Assembly: GCA_902616005.1 (NCBI GenBank)
Contig: CACMRG010000002.1
Span: 1 to 64,000 of the forward strand
Length of the DNA stretch: 64,000 nt
Direction of reading: 5' to 3'
From: an uncultured SAR116 cluster alpha proteobacterium
GTDB taxonomy: Bacteria; Pseudomonadota; Alphaproteobacteria; Puniceispirillales; Marisalimonadaceae
Below the pieces are notes generated by a model. The model was not told the DNA's origin, did not search any database, and was given only the letters and a program-made list of their open reading frames with translations. Position numbers and translations under genes: made by a program. Positions 1 to 8,861 of this stretch are shown one piece after another (position 1 is the first letter of the stretch; the number at the start of each line of letters is the position of its first letter).

Positions 1-110
1 AACAATGCTTTATTAAAAAAAATTAATTTAGTTTCGTTTAAGTTTAGCTGATTTTCTATTTTGTTTATTTTAAATAAATCTTTTACTGTAACTTCACGTA
101 TTTTACACAT
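1..110 (-). CDS. Partial GNAT acetyltransferase, RimI-like (5' end only)
   Basis: An open frame starts at an ATG whose complement is at 108-110 and runs off the left edge. The visible 36 residues begin MCKIREVTVKDLFKINKIEN, which is the usual first strand and helix of a GNAT N-acetyltransferase (M-x-I-R-x-x-x-x-x-D-L-x-x-I). The frame starts one base after the tsaB stop codon. In alphaproteobacteria tsaB is commonly followed by rimI, which acetylates the N-terminus of ribosomal protein S18, so RimI is the likely identity. The acetyl-CoA binding motif lies outside the window, so the call rests on the N-terminus and on position. Confidence 0.6.
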   Translation of the reverse strand, partial: MCKIREVTVKDLFKINKIENQLNLNETKLIFFNKAL

Positions 111-111
111 A

Positions 112-828
112 TTAGTTTGTTGATGGTAACTTTCCATAAATAGGATTAAATTGTTCTTCAAAAAAATATTTGGAATCAGCTTTGTTTATTTTATTATTTT
201 CAATCAAATCAAACAACTTTGTTATAATTTCAATTATATTGGATCTATCAACTAATTGGATGTTATTAAAAGATGAAACACTACTAGGATTTGAACCTAA
301 ATATATAGAATTTACATTTTCTAAAGAGAGATTATAATTTTCTAAAAAAATTTCAATAAAGTCTAGGTCAATAGATATGACATCTGATAAAATGTCAAGA
401 AAGAAGAAAGAGTTTTTTTTCTTTTGATATATTTGAACAAAATTATCTGTAGAATGATTTAAAATTGAAAGTATATATCCTTGATCATTTATTTTAGATT
501 TGTAATTTAAATAACAAGCAAAAATAAATAAATGATTCAATCCCATAAATTTTGTATTTGAATGATTATTCAATTTAAGAGCCTTAACGAAAGATAAAAT
601 TCTCCGAGTAATAGTAAAACCTCCTGGGCCACAACTATAGAATACTTTATCTAGGCAAACTTTATTTGAAATAAAATCAGATACAGTATTAAAAAATACA
701 TCCTCGTTTTTACCTTCAAATATATTAAAATCCTTGACTTTGTGTAGTTTTGAATTCACAAATAAACATAGTGTTAATGTTTCAGAGTAACCAAAAATAA
801 CTAATGAATTTCTATTAATATTTTCCAT
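112..828 (-). CDS. tsaB: TsaB, tRNA t6A-modification protease-like subunit
   Basis: This 238-residue protein is a divergent TsaB, the ASKHA-fold partner of TsaD in making N6-threonylcarbamoyladenosine on ANN-decoding tRNAs. The diagnostic stretch is CGPGGFTITRRIL near residue 66, matching the family's GPGSFTGLRIG segment, followed by an Ala/Leu-rich helix. The N-terminal DTS-type motif is replaced by GYSET, so nucleotide binding is probably lost, as is common for TsaB. The ATG at 828 is the only plausible start. The start codon overlaps that of the divergent gene by two bases. The 3' neighbour is the RimI-like gene one base away, a common TsaB context. Confidence 0.8.
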   Translation of the reverse strand: MENINRNSLVIFGYSETLTLCLFVNSKLHKVKDFNIFEGKNEDVFFNTVSDFISNKVCLDKVFYSCGPGGFTITRRILSFVKALKLNNHSNTKFMGLNHLFIFACYLNYKSKINDQGYILSILNHSTDNFVQIYQKKKNSFFFLDILSDVISIDLDFIEIFLENYNLSLENVNSIYLGSNPSSVSSFNNIQLVDRSNIIEIITKLFDLIENNKINKADSKYFFEEQFNPIYGKLPSTN

Positions 829-1864
829 GATGAATTCTAAAATCTTAATAATTTTAAATTTTATTTTTATTTATTTATTTACCCCAAGTTTTTCTTTTTC
901 TGAAGACAAATCTATAAAAAAATATAACCATGCAAATATTTTGATGTATCATAGATTCGGTGAAAATAAATATCCAACAACAAATACAACAATTGAACAA
1001 TTTAATTTACATACAAATGAATTAGTAAAAAATAAATATGACATAATTAAACTCGATAAAGTAGTTAAGGGAATATTAGGAGAAATTGACTTAAAAGATA
1101 GATCTGTTGCTATTACAATTGATGATGCATATTTATCTGTATATACTAAAGCTTGGCCTATTTTAAAAAAATTAAATCTGCCATTTACGTTATTTGTTTC
1201 TACTGATGTTATTGATAATAAGTTTTCTAATTATATGAATTGGGATCAAATTAGAGAATTGGTTGATCATGGTGTATTAGTTGGTAGTCAAACAAAATCA
1301 CACCCTCATTTACATAGATTAAGTACAAAACAAATTTTGAATGAAATTGAATATTCTAACAATCGATTTATAGAAGAGTTAGGATTTAAGCCTAAATTAT
1401 TTGCCTATCCATATGGAGAATATGATAAAAAAACTCTAGAGATCGTTCAGGGTTCTGGTTTTCAGGCTGCCTTTGGTCAACATTCAGGAGTTGCTCATAT
1501 ATCATCAGGAATTTTTGAGCTACCAAGATTTGCAATGAACGAGAATTACGGAGATTTAAAAAGATTAAATCTTGCCATTAATGCTTTACCTTTGATTATT
1601 AAAGATATTAATCCTGAAGATAACTTTCTAAAAAAAAATCCTCCAGATTTCGGTTTTACTCTAAGTTCAAAAATCGAACCAATGAATGTAATTCGATGCT
1701 TTGCAGGTAATGGAATCGATACTAATACCAGTAGAATTGGTAAATATAGGATAGAAGTAAGATTGGGAAAAAAATTTCCTAATGCTAGAGGAAGAATAAA
1801 TTGTACCATGGCAGCTAACAATAATAGATGGAGATGGTTTGGAAAACAGTTTTTAACAAAATAA
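827..1864 (+). CDS. Secreted polysaccharide deacetylase (NodB domain)
   Basis: This 345-residue protein starts with a hydrophobic signal sequence (about residues 3-25, ending near SFSFSED), so it is exported. The NodB homology region follows: ILMYHRFG, the metal-binding ITIDDAY motif (family TFDDG, the second Asp kept), the SQTKSHPHL motif with its two His, and FAYPYGEYD. The fold hydrolyses N- or O-acetyl groups from polysaccharides such as peptidoglycan or chitin-like polymers, and the natural substrate cannot be told. An 80-residue C-terminal tail rich in Arg follows the domain. Start codons ATGATG at 827 and 830 are both possible. It converges on the Bax-like gene with only six bases between stops. 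Confidence 0.85.
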   Translation: MMNSKILIILNFIFIYLFTPSFSFSEDKSIKKYNHANILMYHRFGENKYPTTNTTIEQFNLHTNELVKNKYDIIKLDKVVKGILGEIDLKDRSVAITIDDAYLSVYTKAWPILKKLNLPFTLFVSTDVIDNKFSNYMNWDQIRELVDHGVLVGSQTKSHPHLHRLSTKQILNEIEYSNNRFIEELGFKPKLFAYPYGEYDKKTLEIVQGSGFQAAFGQHSGVAHISSGIFELPRFAMNENYGDLKRLNLAINALPLIIKDINPEDNFLKKNPPDFGFTLSSKIEPMNVIRCFAGNGIDTNTSRIGKYRIEVRLGKKFPNARGRINCTMAANNNRWRWFGKQFLTK

Positions 1865-1870
1865 AAATAA

Positions 1871-2851
1871 CTAGTTTTCTATTTGAAACGTTAATGAATT
1901 AAATTTTTCCAAATTATTTCTTTTTATCATTAAGTTAATTTTTTTCACGTATTCGAACCCAATGATAGCATACTTATCTAAATATTTTGAAAATTTAAGC
2001 CCTTTAAAGTGTTGAGATTTACCAACTAGTTGTCTATAACTTCTTAACTTTGAATATGCGGGATGCGTGTTTAAATTTAAAATATAAGCATCTACTGAGT
2101 CTTGTAAGTTTTTAAAACTTTTTACTGCAAAACTTGGTCTGTTAATTCCAGCGGGAGTTATTCCTTTTTTTTTATCCCATGTCCATTGTCCAAATAACGC
2201 ATTCCCTTTTTGTGCAAATCTTGAAATACCCCAGCCGCTTTCTACTATTGCCTGAGCCAACATCATAGATATTGGAAAAACATTAACTCTATTTAATAAT
2301 AATTTTTTTAAAATTTCTAATTTAGGAACATTTAAGGAACTTAAATTATTGCAATCCATTGTTTTAATTTTATATTTTTGACAATATTTTTCTAATTTTG
2401 TGAAGTTAATTTTTTTAAAAGCATCAATTACACCAAGCCTTTCATTAAAAGCTTTTTCATTACCTTTTAATAACAAAGGAAGCATTATACTTATAAAAAT
2501 TGTTTTTTTGTCTTCTATTTCATATGTATTTAGATCACTTGGTAATTGAGTAAAATATACTCTTGATACTGTCTGTTTTGTTTTTATTTGATCGAGAAAA
2601 TTTTGAGACCATGCAATTGCAATTTCTTTACCAAAAAATTTTCTAGATGTTATTGTTGAATTATTATATTTATCATCAAGATCCAAATTATTAGGATTAA
2701 AACTCATTCCAACTGAGGCTCTTGTTAGATAGTCTTTTTCAAACTTTATTGGATATGGTGATTTGATATCCCAGAAACCAGGACCAATCAAGCCTAATAT
2801 TGATAAAAGAAATGCTAAGAATGTTAATGGAGTTTTATTTTTAAGTCTCAC
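1871..2851 (-). CDS. Bax-like glucosaminidase, membrane-anchored
   Basis: This 326-residue protein has a hydrophobic N-terminal anchor (about residues 9-27) and a C-terminal glucosaminidase domain. The domain is visible as SMMLAQAIVESGWGISRFAQ, with the catalytic Glu, followed by GNALFGQWTWD, features of the Bax/N-acetylglucosaminidase family that cleaves peptidoglycan glycan strands in the periplasm. The start is GTG at 2851, overlapping the stop of the Nfu gene as GTGA, which implies translational coupling. An Fe-S scaffold gene followed by a cell-wall hydrolase is not a functional pair I recognise, so the operon is probably a packing outcome. Confidence 0.8.
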   Translation of the reverse strand: MRLKNKTPLTFLAFLLSILGLIGPGFWDIKSPYPIKFEKDYLTRASVGMSFNPNNLDLDDKYNNSTITSRKFFGKEIAIAWSQNFLDQIKTKQTVSRVYFTQLPSDLNTYEIEDKKTIFISIMLPLLLKGNEKAFNERLGVIDAFKKINFTKLEKYCQKYKIKTMDCNNLSSLNVPKLEILKKLLLNRVNVFPISMMLAQAIVESGWGISRFAQKGNALFGQWTWDKKKGITPAGINRPSFAVKSFKNLQDSVDAYILNLNTHPAYSKLRSYRQLVGKSQHFKGLKFSKYLDKYAIIGFEYVKKINLMIKRNNLEKFNSLTFQIEN

Positions 2852-3402
2852 AATTCTGCGGCTTTAACTTCTACAACCTCTGGTATATAATGTCTCAACA
2901 TATTTTCAATACCCATCTTTAAAGTAGCAGTGCTTGATGGGCATCCAGCACAGGCACCTTTCATTTGAAGAGTAACCACACCATTCTTAAAAGAACAAAA
3001 AGAAATATCACCGCCATCCATAGCAACTGCCGGTCTAACTCGTTGATCAATAAGTTCTTTAATTTGTTTAACAATTTCAGAATCTTCATCAACAGATTTA
3101 TTATTATTATTTTGATTTTCTTCCATTACTTTTTTGCCACTGGCATAGTGATCCATTATTGCTGTTAAAATTAATGGCTTTAGAATTTCCCAATTAGTAT
3201 CTTGATTTTTAGTAACAGATACAAAATCAGTAGCTAAAAAAACTCTTTCAATACCATTAATTAAAAATATTAATTTTCCCAAATTTGAAATTGCAGCTGA
3301 ATCTTTGTCTTTAAATTCTATTGTATCTTTTTCTAAAACTTGAACACCAGGAATAAATTTTAAAGTGTTTGGATTTGGAGTTTCTTCAGTTTGTATGAAC
3401 AT
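2848..3402 (-). CDS. NifU/NfuA-type Fe-S cluster scaffold protein
   Basis: This is 184 residues with the two-part Nfu layout. The N-terminal Nfu_N domain begins MFIQTEETPNPNTLKFIPG. A C-terminal NifU domain carries MDGGDISF and GACAGCPSS, with cluster-ligating Cys151 and Cys154. The protein carries and delivers 4Fe-4S clusters to apoproteins. A low-complexity Asn-rich linker lies near residues 95-104. The ATG at 3402 is supported by the conserved N-terminus. It is the first gene of a two-gene leftward unit with the glucosaminidase. Alphaproteobacteria usually carry this gene close to trpS, murJ and tsaB, as here. Confidence 0.92.
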   Translation of the reverse strand: MFIQTEETPNPNTLKFIPGVQVLEKDTIEFKDKDSAAISNLGKLIFLINGIERVFLATDFVSVTKNQDTNWEILKPLILTAIMDHYASGKKVMEENQNNNNKSVDEDSEIVKQIKELIDQRVRPAVAMDGGDISFCSFKNGVVTLQMKGACAGCPSSTATLKMGIENMLRHYIPEVVEVKAAEL

Positions 3403-3433
3403 GAATCAAATATATATGCTCAAAATTAATTTT

Positions 3434-4468
3434 TCAATCCTTAAAATTAATGCCAATAATATTTTTTATGTCAGTTAACACTTCACTTGCAATTTGTTGT
3501 GCTTTTGTTGATCCATCAATAAGTATTTTTACAATTTCATCTTTGTTATTCATCAAATGCGCCATTTCTTTCGTGATTGGACTTATCTCATTAATTATTA
3601 ATCCTGATAAAGATTCCTTGAATTGGGAAAATCCTTTTCCTGAAAATTCTTGAAGAATTTCTTTCACGTTTTTATTTGAGAAAGAAGCATATATATTAAT
3701 TAAGTTAATTGCTTCAGGTCTATTCTTCAAATCATCAATATTGTCAGGTATAGGATATTGATCTGTTTTAGCTTTCTTAATTTTTAGATAAATCTGATCT
3801 TTATTGTCCATTAAATTAATTCTGGAACCATCAGAAATATCTGACTTACTCATCTTGCTTTTTCCATTTCTCAAACTCATAATTCGTTTTGCAGGCCCTA
3901 AAATAATAGGTTCTGGCAAATGAAAAAAATCTTTATCAAAAGACTTATTAAATGTTGTATTAAAAGAGCTTGCTATATCTCGTGTCAGTTCCAAATGTTG
4001 TTTTTGATCTTCACCAACTGGAACATGTGTGGCTTTATATAATAATATATCTGCTGCCATAAGTATCGGATAACTAAATAAACCAACAGTAGCATTATCT
4101 TTTTTTTTTCCTGCTTTTTCTTTAAATTGTGTCATTCTGTTAAGCCATCCGATTCTAGCAATGCAGTTAAAAATCCATGCTAACTCAGTATGTTGTGGTA
4201 CATTCGATTGGTTAAAAAGAATAGATTTCTTGGGGTCAATTCCAGAAGCAATTACTGCAGCTGCAACTTCTAGCGTTGAATTTTTAATATTCAATAAATT
4301 GTTTGGAACAGTCATTGCATGCAGATCAACAATTGAATAAATACAATCATCTTCTTCTTGAAGATTAATCCAATTTTTAATTGCACCTAAATAATTCCCA
4401 ATATGAAGGTTACCAGTAGGCTGAATTCCTGAGAATATTCTTTTTGAAGGTTGTTTAGATTTTAACAT
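3434..4468 (-). CDS. trpS: Tryptophanyl-tRNA synthetase
   Basis: This 344-residue class I aminoacyl-tRNA synthetase charges tRNA-Trp. The HIGH-type motif is HIGN at residues 22-25 inside GNLHIGNYLGA, and the second signature KMSKSD is near residue 205. The VGEDQKQHLELTRDIA segment of bacterial TrpRS is also present. Length is normal for the family. It lies six bases downstream of murJ on the same strand, and the murJ-trpS-nfu order is usual in alphaproteobacteria. Confidence 0.97.
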   Translation of the reverse strand: MLKSKQPSKRIFSGIQPTGNLHIGNYLGAIKNWINLQEEDDCIYSIVDLHAMTVPNNLLNIKNSTLEVAAAVIASGIDPKKSILFNQSNVPQHTELAWIFNCIARIGWLNRMTQFKEKAGKKKDNATVGLFSYPILMAADILLYKATHVPVGEDQKQHLELTRDIASSFNTTFNKSFDKDFFHLPEPIILGPAKRIMSLRNGKSKMSKSDISDGSRINLMDNKDQIYLKIKKAKTDQYPIPDNIDDLKNRPEAINLINIYASFSNKNVKEILQEFSGKGFSQFKESLSGLIINEISPITKEMAHLMNNKDEIVKILIDGSTKAQQIASEVLTDIKNIIGINFKD

Positions 4469-4474
4469 GGTACT

Positions 4475-6061
4475 TTATAATTTTAATTTTGAAAATAATT
4501 CATTTGGAATTTGTTTAGTTATATAAGTTATGAATATATAAAATAAAATGCCTATGCTTGTAAAGATTGAAAGATAAATTATGCCAGAATTATAATCTGT
4601 CCAAATTTGAAATAAGTATAAAACAAAAATCATTATAAATGATAAAATTGATATTTTTACAAAATAAAATAATACATTCTTTGAACTTATGTAATTTTTT
4701 GAATCAACTGATGAAAAAATTAGCTTTTTATTTTTTAAAATATAAAATAAATAAATCATAAATGATAATATTGTTGAAATTGAAGTTGCTAATGCAATAC
4801 CTCCGTGTAATAAATATTTCATTAAAATAATTGATAATATGAAATTAGTAATTAATTGGAAGATTGAAATATATAAAATTTTCTTCATCTCTCCAGTAGC
4901 TATAAAAACTGATTGGAAGCATTTTATAATCATAACAAATGGCAATCCTAGAGAATACATTGTTAGTGCTAGTGCAACTGATTTGCTTGATGCTTGATCA
5001 AAGCTTCCTCTTTCAAACAAACTGCTAATTATAAACTCCGAAAAGAAAAGTAAAGTTACCATTGATGGAATTCCAAAATATAATGAAATTTTAATTGCTA
5101 TAATTAATTGATCTGAAATTTTTTTATTATCTTTAACTACTTTGGGATGAGAAATTGATGATAATAAAACAGTTCCTAGAGATACACCAATGATTCCTAA
5201 AGGTAATTGTATGATCCTATCTGAATAATATAAAAAAGAAACAGCACCAAAACCAACAATCGTAGCCAGTATTGTATCTACTAAAATATTAATTTGAAAC
5301 ACACCACCTGAAAGTACTGCTGGAAAAAATCTTTTAAGGGTATCAGAAGTATTATTTTTAAATTTATTAAAATTATTTTGCTTTAAATTAGATATTTTAT
5401 AAAAAACTTTTGAAATTAAGTTAAATTTTTTAACAAAATAATAAATAAAACATAGTTGAATGAAACCAGATATTGGCATTGCTATAGCAAGTGGTAATGC
5501 TTTTATTTTCAACGCATCATTTATATAAAAGCAGGAAACAATAATACATAAATTATAAATAATCGGTGTAAAAGCAAAATAAAAAAACCTACCAGATGCA
5601 TTAAGCATTGCTCCAAAAAAGGCAGTCATAGAAATAAATGGTAAAAAAATAATTGTGAATCTTGATAACATTACAATATCATCAAAAAAATTTTTATAAT
5701 TTATAATACCAGGTGCAATTATTTTTATAAAAAAGGGCATGAAAATTTCAAAAAGAATTACAAGAATTGATAAAAAGATAATCAAAAAGAAACAAATTAT
5801 TGCAGAAAACTTTTGTGCATTGTCTGATTTATCCTGATGTAAGAGTTTAGAATAAATAGGTAAAAATGAAGAGGTCATTGCACCTTCTGCTGTAATTCTT
5901 CTAAACAAGTTTGGTAATTTAGATGAAATAAAAAAGATATCAGATGCTATTCCAGCACCCAAAAAAAAAGCTAAAACAATATCTCTTATAAATCCAGTTA
6001 TTCTACTTGAAATAGTTAATAAAGCATTAACTCTAAAGCCTTTTATAAAAAATTTTATCAT
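4475..6061 (-). CDS. murJ: Lipid II flippase MurJ
   Basis: This 528-residue polytopic membrane protein of the MATE/MOP superfamily moves lipid II across the inner membrane for peptidoglycan assembly. Many hydrophobic segments are visible, and the conserved N-terminus reads SRITGFIRDIVLAFFLGAG, followed by ISSKLPNLFRRITAEGAM, including the Arg residues needed for flipping. Length fits MurJ. It sits between glnD (22 bases upstream) and trpS (6 bases downstream) in a leftward run from mutS, an order widely kept in alphaproteobacteria. Confidence 0.95.
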   Translation of the reverse strand: MIKFFIKGFRVNALLTISSRITGFIRDIVLAFFLGAGIASDIFFISSKLPNLFRRITAEGAMTSSFLPIYSKLLHQDKSDNAQKFSAIICFFLIIFLSILVILFEIFMPFFIKIIAPGIINYKNFFDDIVMLSRFTIIFLPFISMTAFFGAMLNASGRFFYFAFTPIIYNLCIIVSCFYINDALKIKALPLAIAMPISGFIQLCFIYYFVKKFNLISKVFYKISNLKQNNFNKFKNNTSDTLKRFFPAVLSGGVFQINILVDTILATIVGFGAVSFLYYSDRIIQLPLGIIGVSLGTVLLSSISHPKVVKDNKKISDQLIIAIKISLYFGIPSMVTLLFFSEFIISSLFERGSFDQASSKSVALALTMYSLGLPFVMIIKCFQSVFIATGEMKKILYISIFQLITNFILSIILMKYLLHGGIALATSISTILSFMIYLFYILKNKKLIFSSVDSKNYISSKNVLFYFVKISILSFIMIFVLYLFQIWTDYNSGIIYLSIFTSIGILFYIFITYITKQIPNELFSKLKL

Positions 6062-6083
6062 CTTTTATTTTTTTTTTTATTCA

Positions 6084-8861
6084 TTAATTTTTGTTTAGTA
6101 CTTCTAATAGATTGTGTTTAATTTGTTTCATTTTTATTTCATCAATAATTTTTTGACCAAACAAATCTTTGACGTAAAAAATATCTGTAACTCTTGTTCC
6201 ATAAGTTGAAATAGAAGCATTGTATATCAGTAAATTTAACTTCGATATCCCTTGAGTAATTTTAAATAAAACTCCTGGTGCATTTTTACAATTTACTTCT
6301 AAAATAGTAAAATCATCACTTGTATCGTTGTCTATATAAACTCTAATAGGAGCCCTAATTTTTTTTATTTTTGAAGGAGATTCATTAAACCTCTTTTCTA
6401 ACTCAATTTCAAAATCATAAACTCCCTCAAGACCATCCTTTAGTTTTTTAAAAATTTTTTGCTGAATATTCTTTTCTGAAATTGCCTTGTCCATTTTGTT
6501 ATTTATAACAAAATAATCAATTGCAAAACCATCAGATCTTGTTATTATTTTAGCAGATATTATGTTGACATTACTCGATGATAATATTCCTGATATCTTA
6601 GAAAATAGTCCAAAATTATCAGGGGCAATTACAATTAATTCTGATACGTTTGAATTTAAATGATTGTAAATCTCAAAAATAAATTTTTCTTTTGAAGCTA
6701 GCATTTTTTTAAATAATCTTACTTGATCTAACATTTGTTTTAGATGATACATTTGCCAATAATTATCTGGAAAATTAATTATGTAATTTTGAGCTTCTTC
6801 ATTATTTAAAATATTCAAATTCAGTATCTCATTAAATAAATAATCTGATTTTTTTTCTTTTTTTAACGGTATTTTTTTTACTTCTTTAGAAACTAAATTA
6901 AACTTAATTTTATTATATAATTCGATAAGAAGACTACCTTTCCAATCCGTCCAAACTCCAGGTCCAACAGCTTTTATATCGCAAACAGTCATAACAAAAA
7001 GTAAATTTAATTTTTCAATTGTATTAATTTTTTTTGTACTTTTTTCAATTATTTTTTTATCATTTAAATCGTATCTAAATGCTGTTTCACTAAGATAAAG
7101 ATGATTGAGCACGCACCATGAGACAATTTCAGTTTCACCATTATTCAGACCCAATCTAGGGCATAAACTTTTTGCAATTTTAGAACCATTTATAGAATGG
7201 TCTCCTTTTAAGCCTTTTGCTATATCATGAAGAAATAGAGAAACAGTTAGTAATTCAAATCTATTTATTTCAAATATTAATTTGCTTGCTAATTCTATTC
7301 CAGAATTTAAACACTCATTTTTTAATTCATGAGCATTACTAATTGCAAAAAAGGTGTGTTCATCAACTGTGAAATGATGATACATATCATGCTGTATTAA
7401 ACCAATTATTTTCTTAAATTCAGGTATAAAATTTCCTAAGACATTTGTGTCATTCATTAATCGTAAAATTTTTCTAGGGTTTTTCTTACTAGAAATTATT
7501 TCTAAAAATAATTTATTACTTCTTTTTGATATAATTTGTTTTTTTCTTATTAATTTGCTGCAATCTGACAATGACCGTAGAGTTTCTGGATGTATTTCTA
7601 AATTTTTAAAATGTGATATGTGAAAAATTTCAATCAAAATTTCAGGCTTATTTAAAATAAAAGATTTTTTCTCTATTGCTATTTTTTTTCTTTTAAAAAT
7701 AAAAGGCTTTTCTAGATTAATGCTTTTACGGAAAAAAAAATTAAATCTAATTGATTTTTTAAAATTATCTTCAATTACTGAAAAAAAGATTCTTGTTAAA
7801 CTACCAATATTTTTGGCTGCTATATAATACCTTTTCATAAATCTTTCTACTGGTCTTTGAAATTCTTTTTGTCTAAATCGAATAAGCTTGGATATTTCAA
7901 TTTGTGATTCGATATCTAAATTGTCATTTTCTCTTTTAGATAAAAGATGTAAATAACACCTGGTAGAAAGTAAAAACTTATAAGAATTAGACAATATATA
8001 GAGTTCTTTTTTTAGAAAAACTCCACTTTCTAGCAAGTGAAAAATATTTTTTGAATTATAAGCAAATTTTGAAATCCAAATTAAAGTTTGAATATCCCTA
8101 ATTCCACCTTTTCCCTCTTTAACGTTTGGCTCAATTACAAATCTAGATGAACCAAATTTTTTATGTCTTTGATCTGCCTCAATTAATTTATTTTTGATAA
8201 ATTCAAAAGTATTATAATTTTTTATAAAAGTTTGATAAGTTTTTTGAAAACTTTCGAACAATTCCTTGTTTCCAATCAGAAATCTATGATCTATCAAACT
8301 GGTCAAAAAAGTAATATCTTCCTTTGCATAATCAAATATTTGATTAACTGTTCTAGTTGAGTGACCAACTAAAAAACCTAGATCCCATAAAAAATAAAGA
8401 ATTTCCTGAATTAATTTTTCTGAATCATTTAATTTAATTTTACTTAAGTTTTTATCCTTTACTATAAAAAGTAAGTCAATATCAGATTTTGGGGCTAATT
8501 CGCCTCTGCCATAACCTCCTAAAGTCAAGATTAATACATCGTTAAAATTTTTATTATCATTAGTATTTTTTAAATAGTTAAACAGACTTATTATCAAATT
8601 ATCTGTAAGCTTTGTATTTAAGCCAACATAATTTATACCATTTGAATCTTTTCCAAAAATTTCTTTTAAAAACTCTCTTTTACTAAATAATTGAGAAGAT
8701 AAATTTTTTAGAATTTTGTCTCGAGTTATATTTAATTTAATTTTATCAAATTGTATTTCTTCAAAAACTTTTTGATCGAAATTTTGATTTACTTGCCTCA
8801 AAGGATCTAACCAATTAATCCATGATAAATTTTTTAAATCTGAATGGCTTAAATTTAACAT
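6084..8861 (-). CDS. glnD: Bifunctional uridylyltransferase/uridylyl-removing enzyme GlnD
   Basis: This 925-residue enzyme senses glutamine and adds or removes UMP on PII proteins, controlling nitrogen assimilation. Domains in order are: a nucleotidyltransferase with GGYGRGEL at residues 115-122 and the metal-binding D-I-D at 127-129; a GlnE-like helical region; an HD hydrolase domain with TVDEHT and LFLHDIAKG (about residues 490-560); and two C-terminal ACT domains (about 735-800 and 850-925). All key residues are present, so both activities are probably intact. It overlaps the mutS 3' end by seven bases. Keeping GlnD means the cell retains classical PII nitrogen control, which some streamlined marine alphaproteobacteria are reported to have reduced. 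Confidence 0.96.
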   Translation of the reverse strand: MLNLSHSDLKNLSWINWLDPLRQVNQNFDQKVFEEIQFDKIKLNITRDKILKNLSSQLFSKREFLKEIFGKDSNGINYVGLNTKLTDNLIISLFNYLKNTNDNKNFNDVLILTLGGYGRGELAPKSDIDLLFIVKDKNLSKIKLNDSEKLIQEILYFLWDLGFLVGHSTRTVNQIFDYAKEDITFLTSLIDHRFLIGNKELFESFQKTYQTFIKNYNTFEFIKNKLIEADQRHKKFGSSRFVIEPNVKEGKGGIRDIQTLIWISKFAYNSKNIFHLLESGVFLKKELYILSNSYKFLLSTRCYLHLLSKRENDNLDIESQIEISKLIRFRQKEFQRPVERFMKRYYIAAKNIGSLTRIFFSVIEDNFKKSIRFNFFFRKSINLEKPFIFKRKKIAIEKKSFILNKPEILIEIFHISHFKNLEIHPETLRSLSDCSKLIRKKQIISKRSNKLFLEIISSKKNPRKILRLMNDTNVLGNFIPEFKKIIGLIQHDMYHHFTVDEHTFFAISNAHELKNECLNSGIELASKLIFEINRFELLTVSLFLHDIAKGLKGDHSINGSKIAKSLCPRLGLNNGETEIVSWCVLNHLYLSETAFRYDLNDKKIIEKSTKKINTIEKLNLLFVMTVCDIKAVGPGVWTDWKGSLLIELYNKIKFNLVSKEVKKIPLKKEKKSDYLFNEILNLNILNNEEAQNYIINFPDNYWQMYHLKQMLDQVRLFKKMLASKEKFIFEIYNHLNSNVSELIVIAPDNFGLFSKISGILSSSNVNIISAKIITRSDGFAIDYFVINNKMDKAISEKNIQQKIFKKLKDGLEGVYDFEIELEKRFNESPSKIKKIRAPIRVYIDNDTSDDFTILEVNCKNAPGVLFKITQGISKLNLLIYNASISTYGTRVTDIFYVKDLFGQKIIDEIKMKQIKHNLLEVLNKN

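Noticed and set aside
1546-1821. 91-residue leftward open frame inside the deacetylase gene
   Set aside because: It is the antisense shadow of the deacetylase C-terminus, with no conserved feature.
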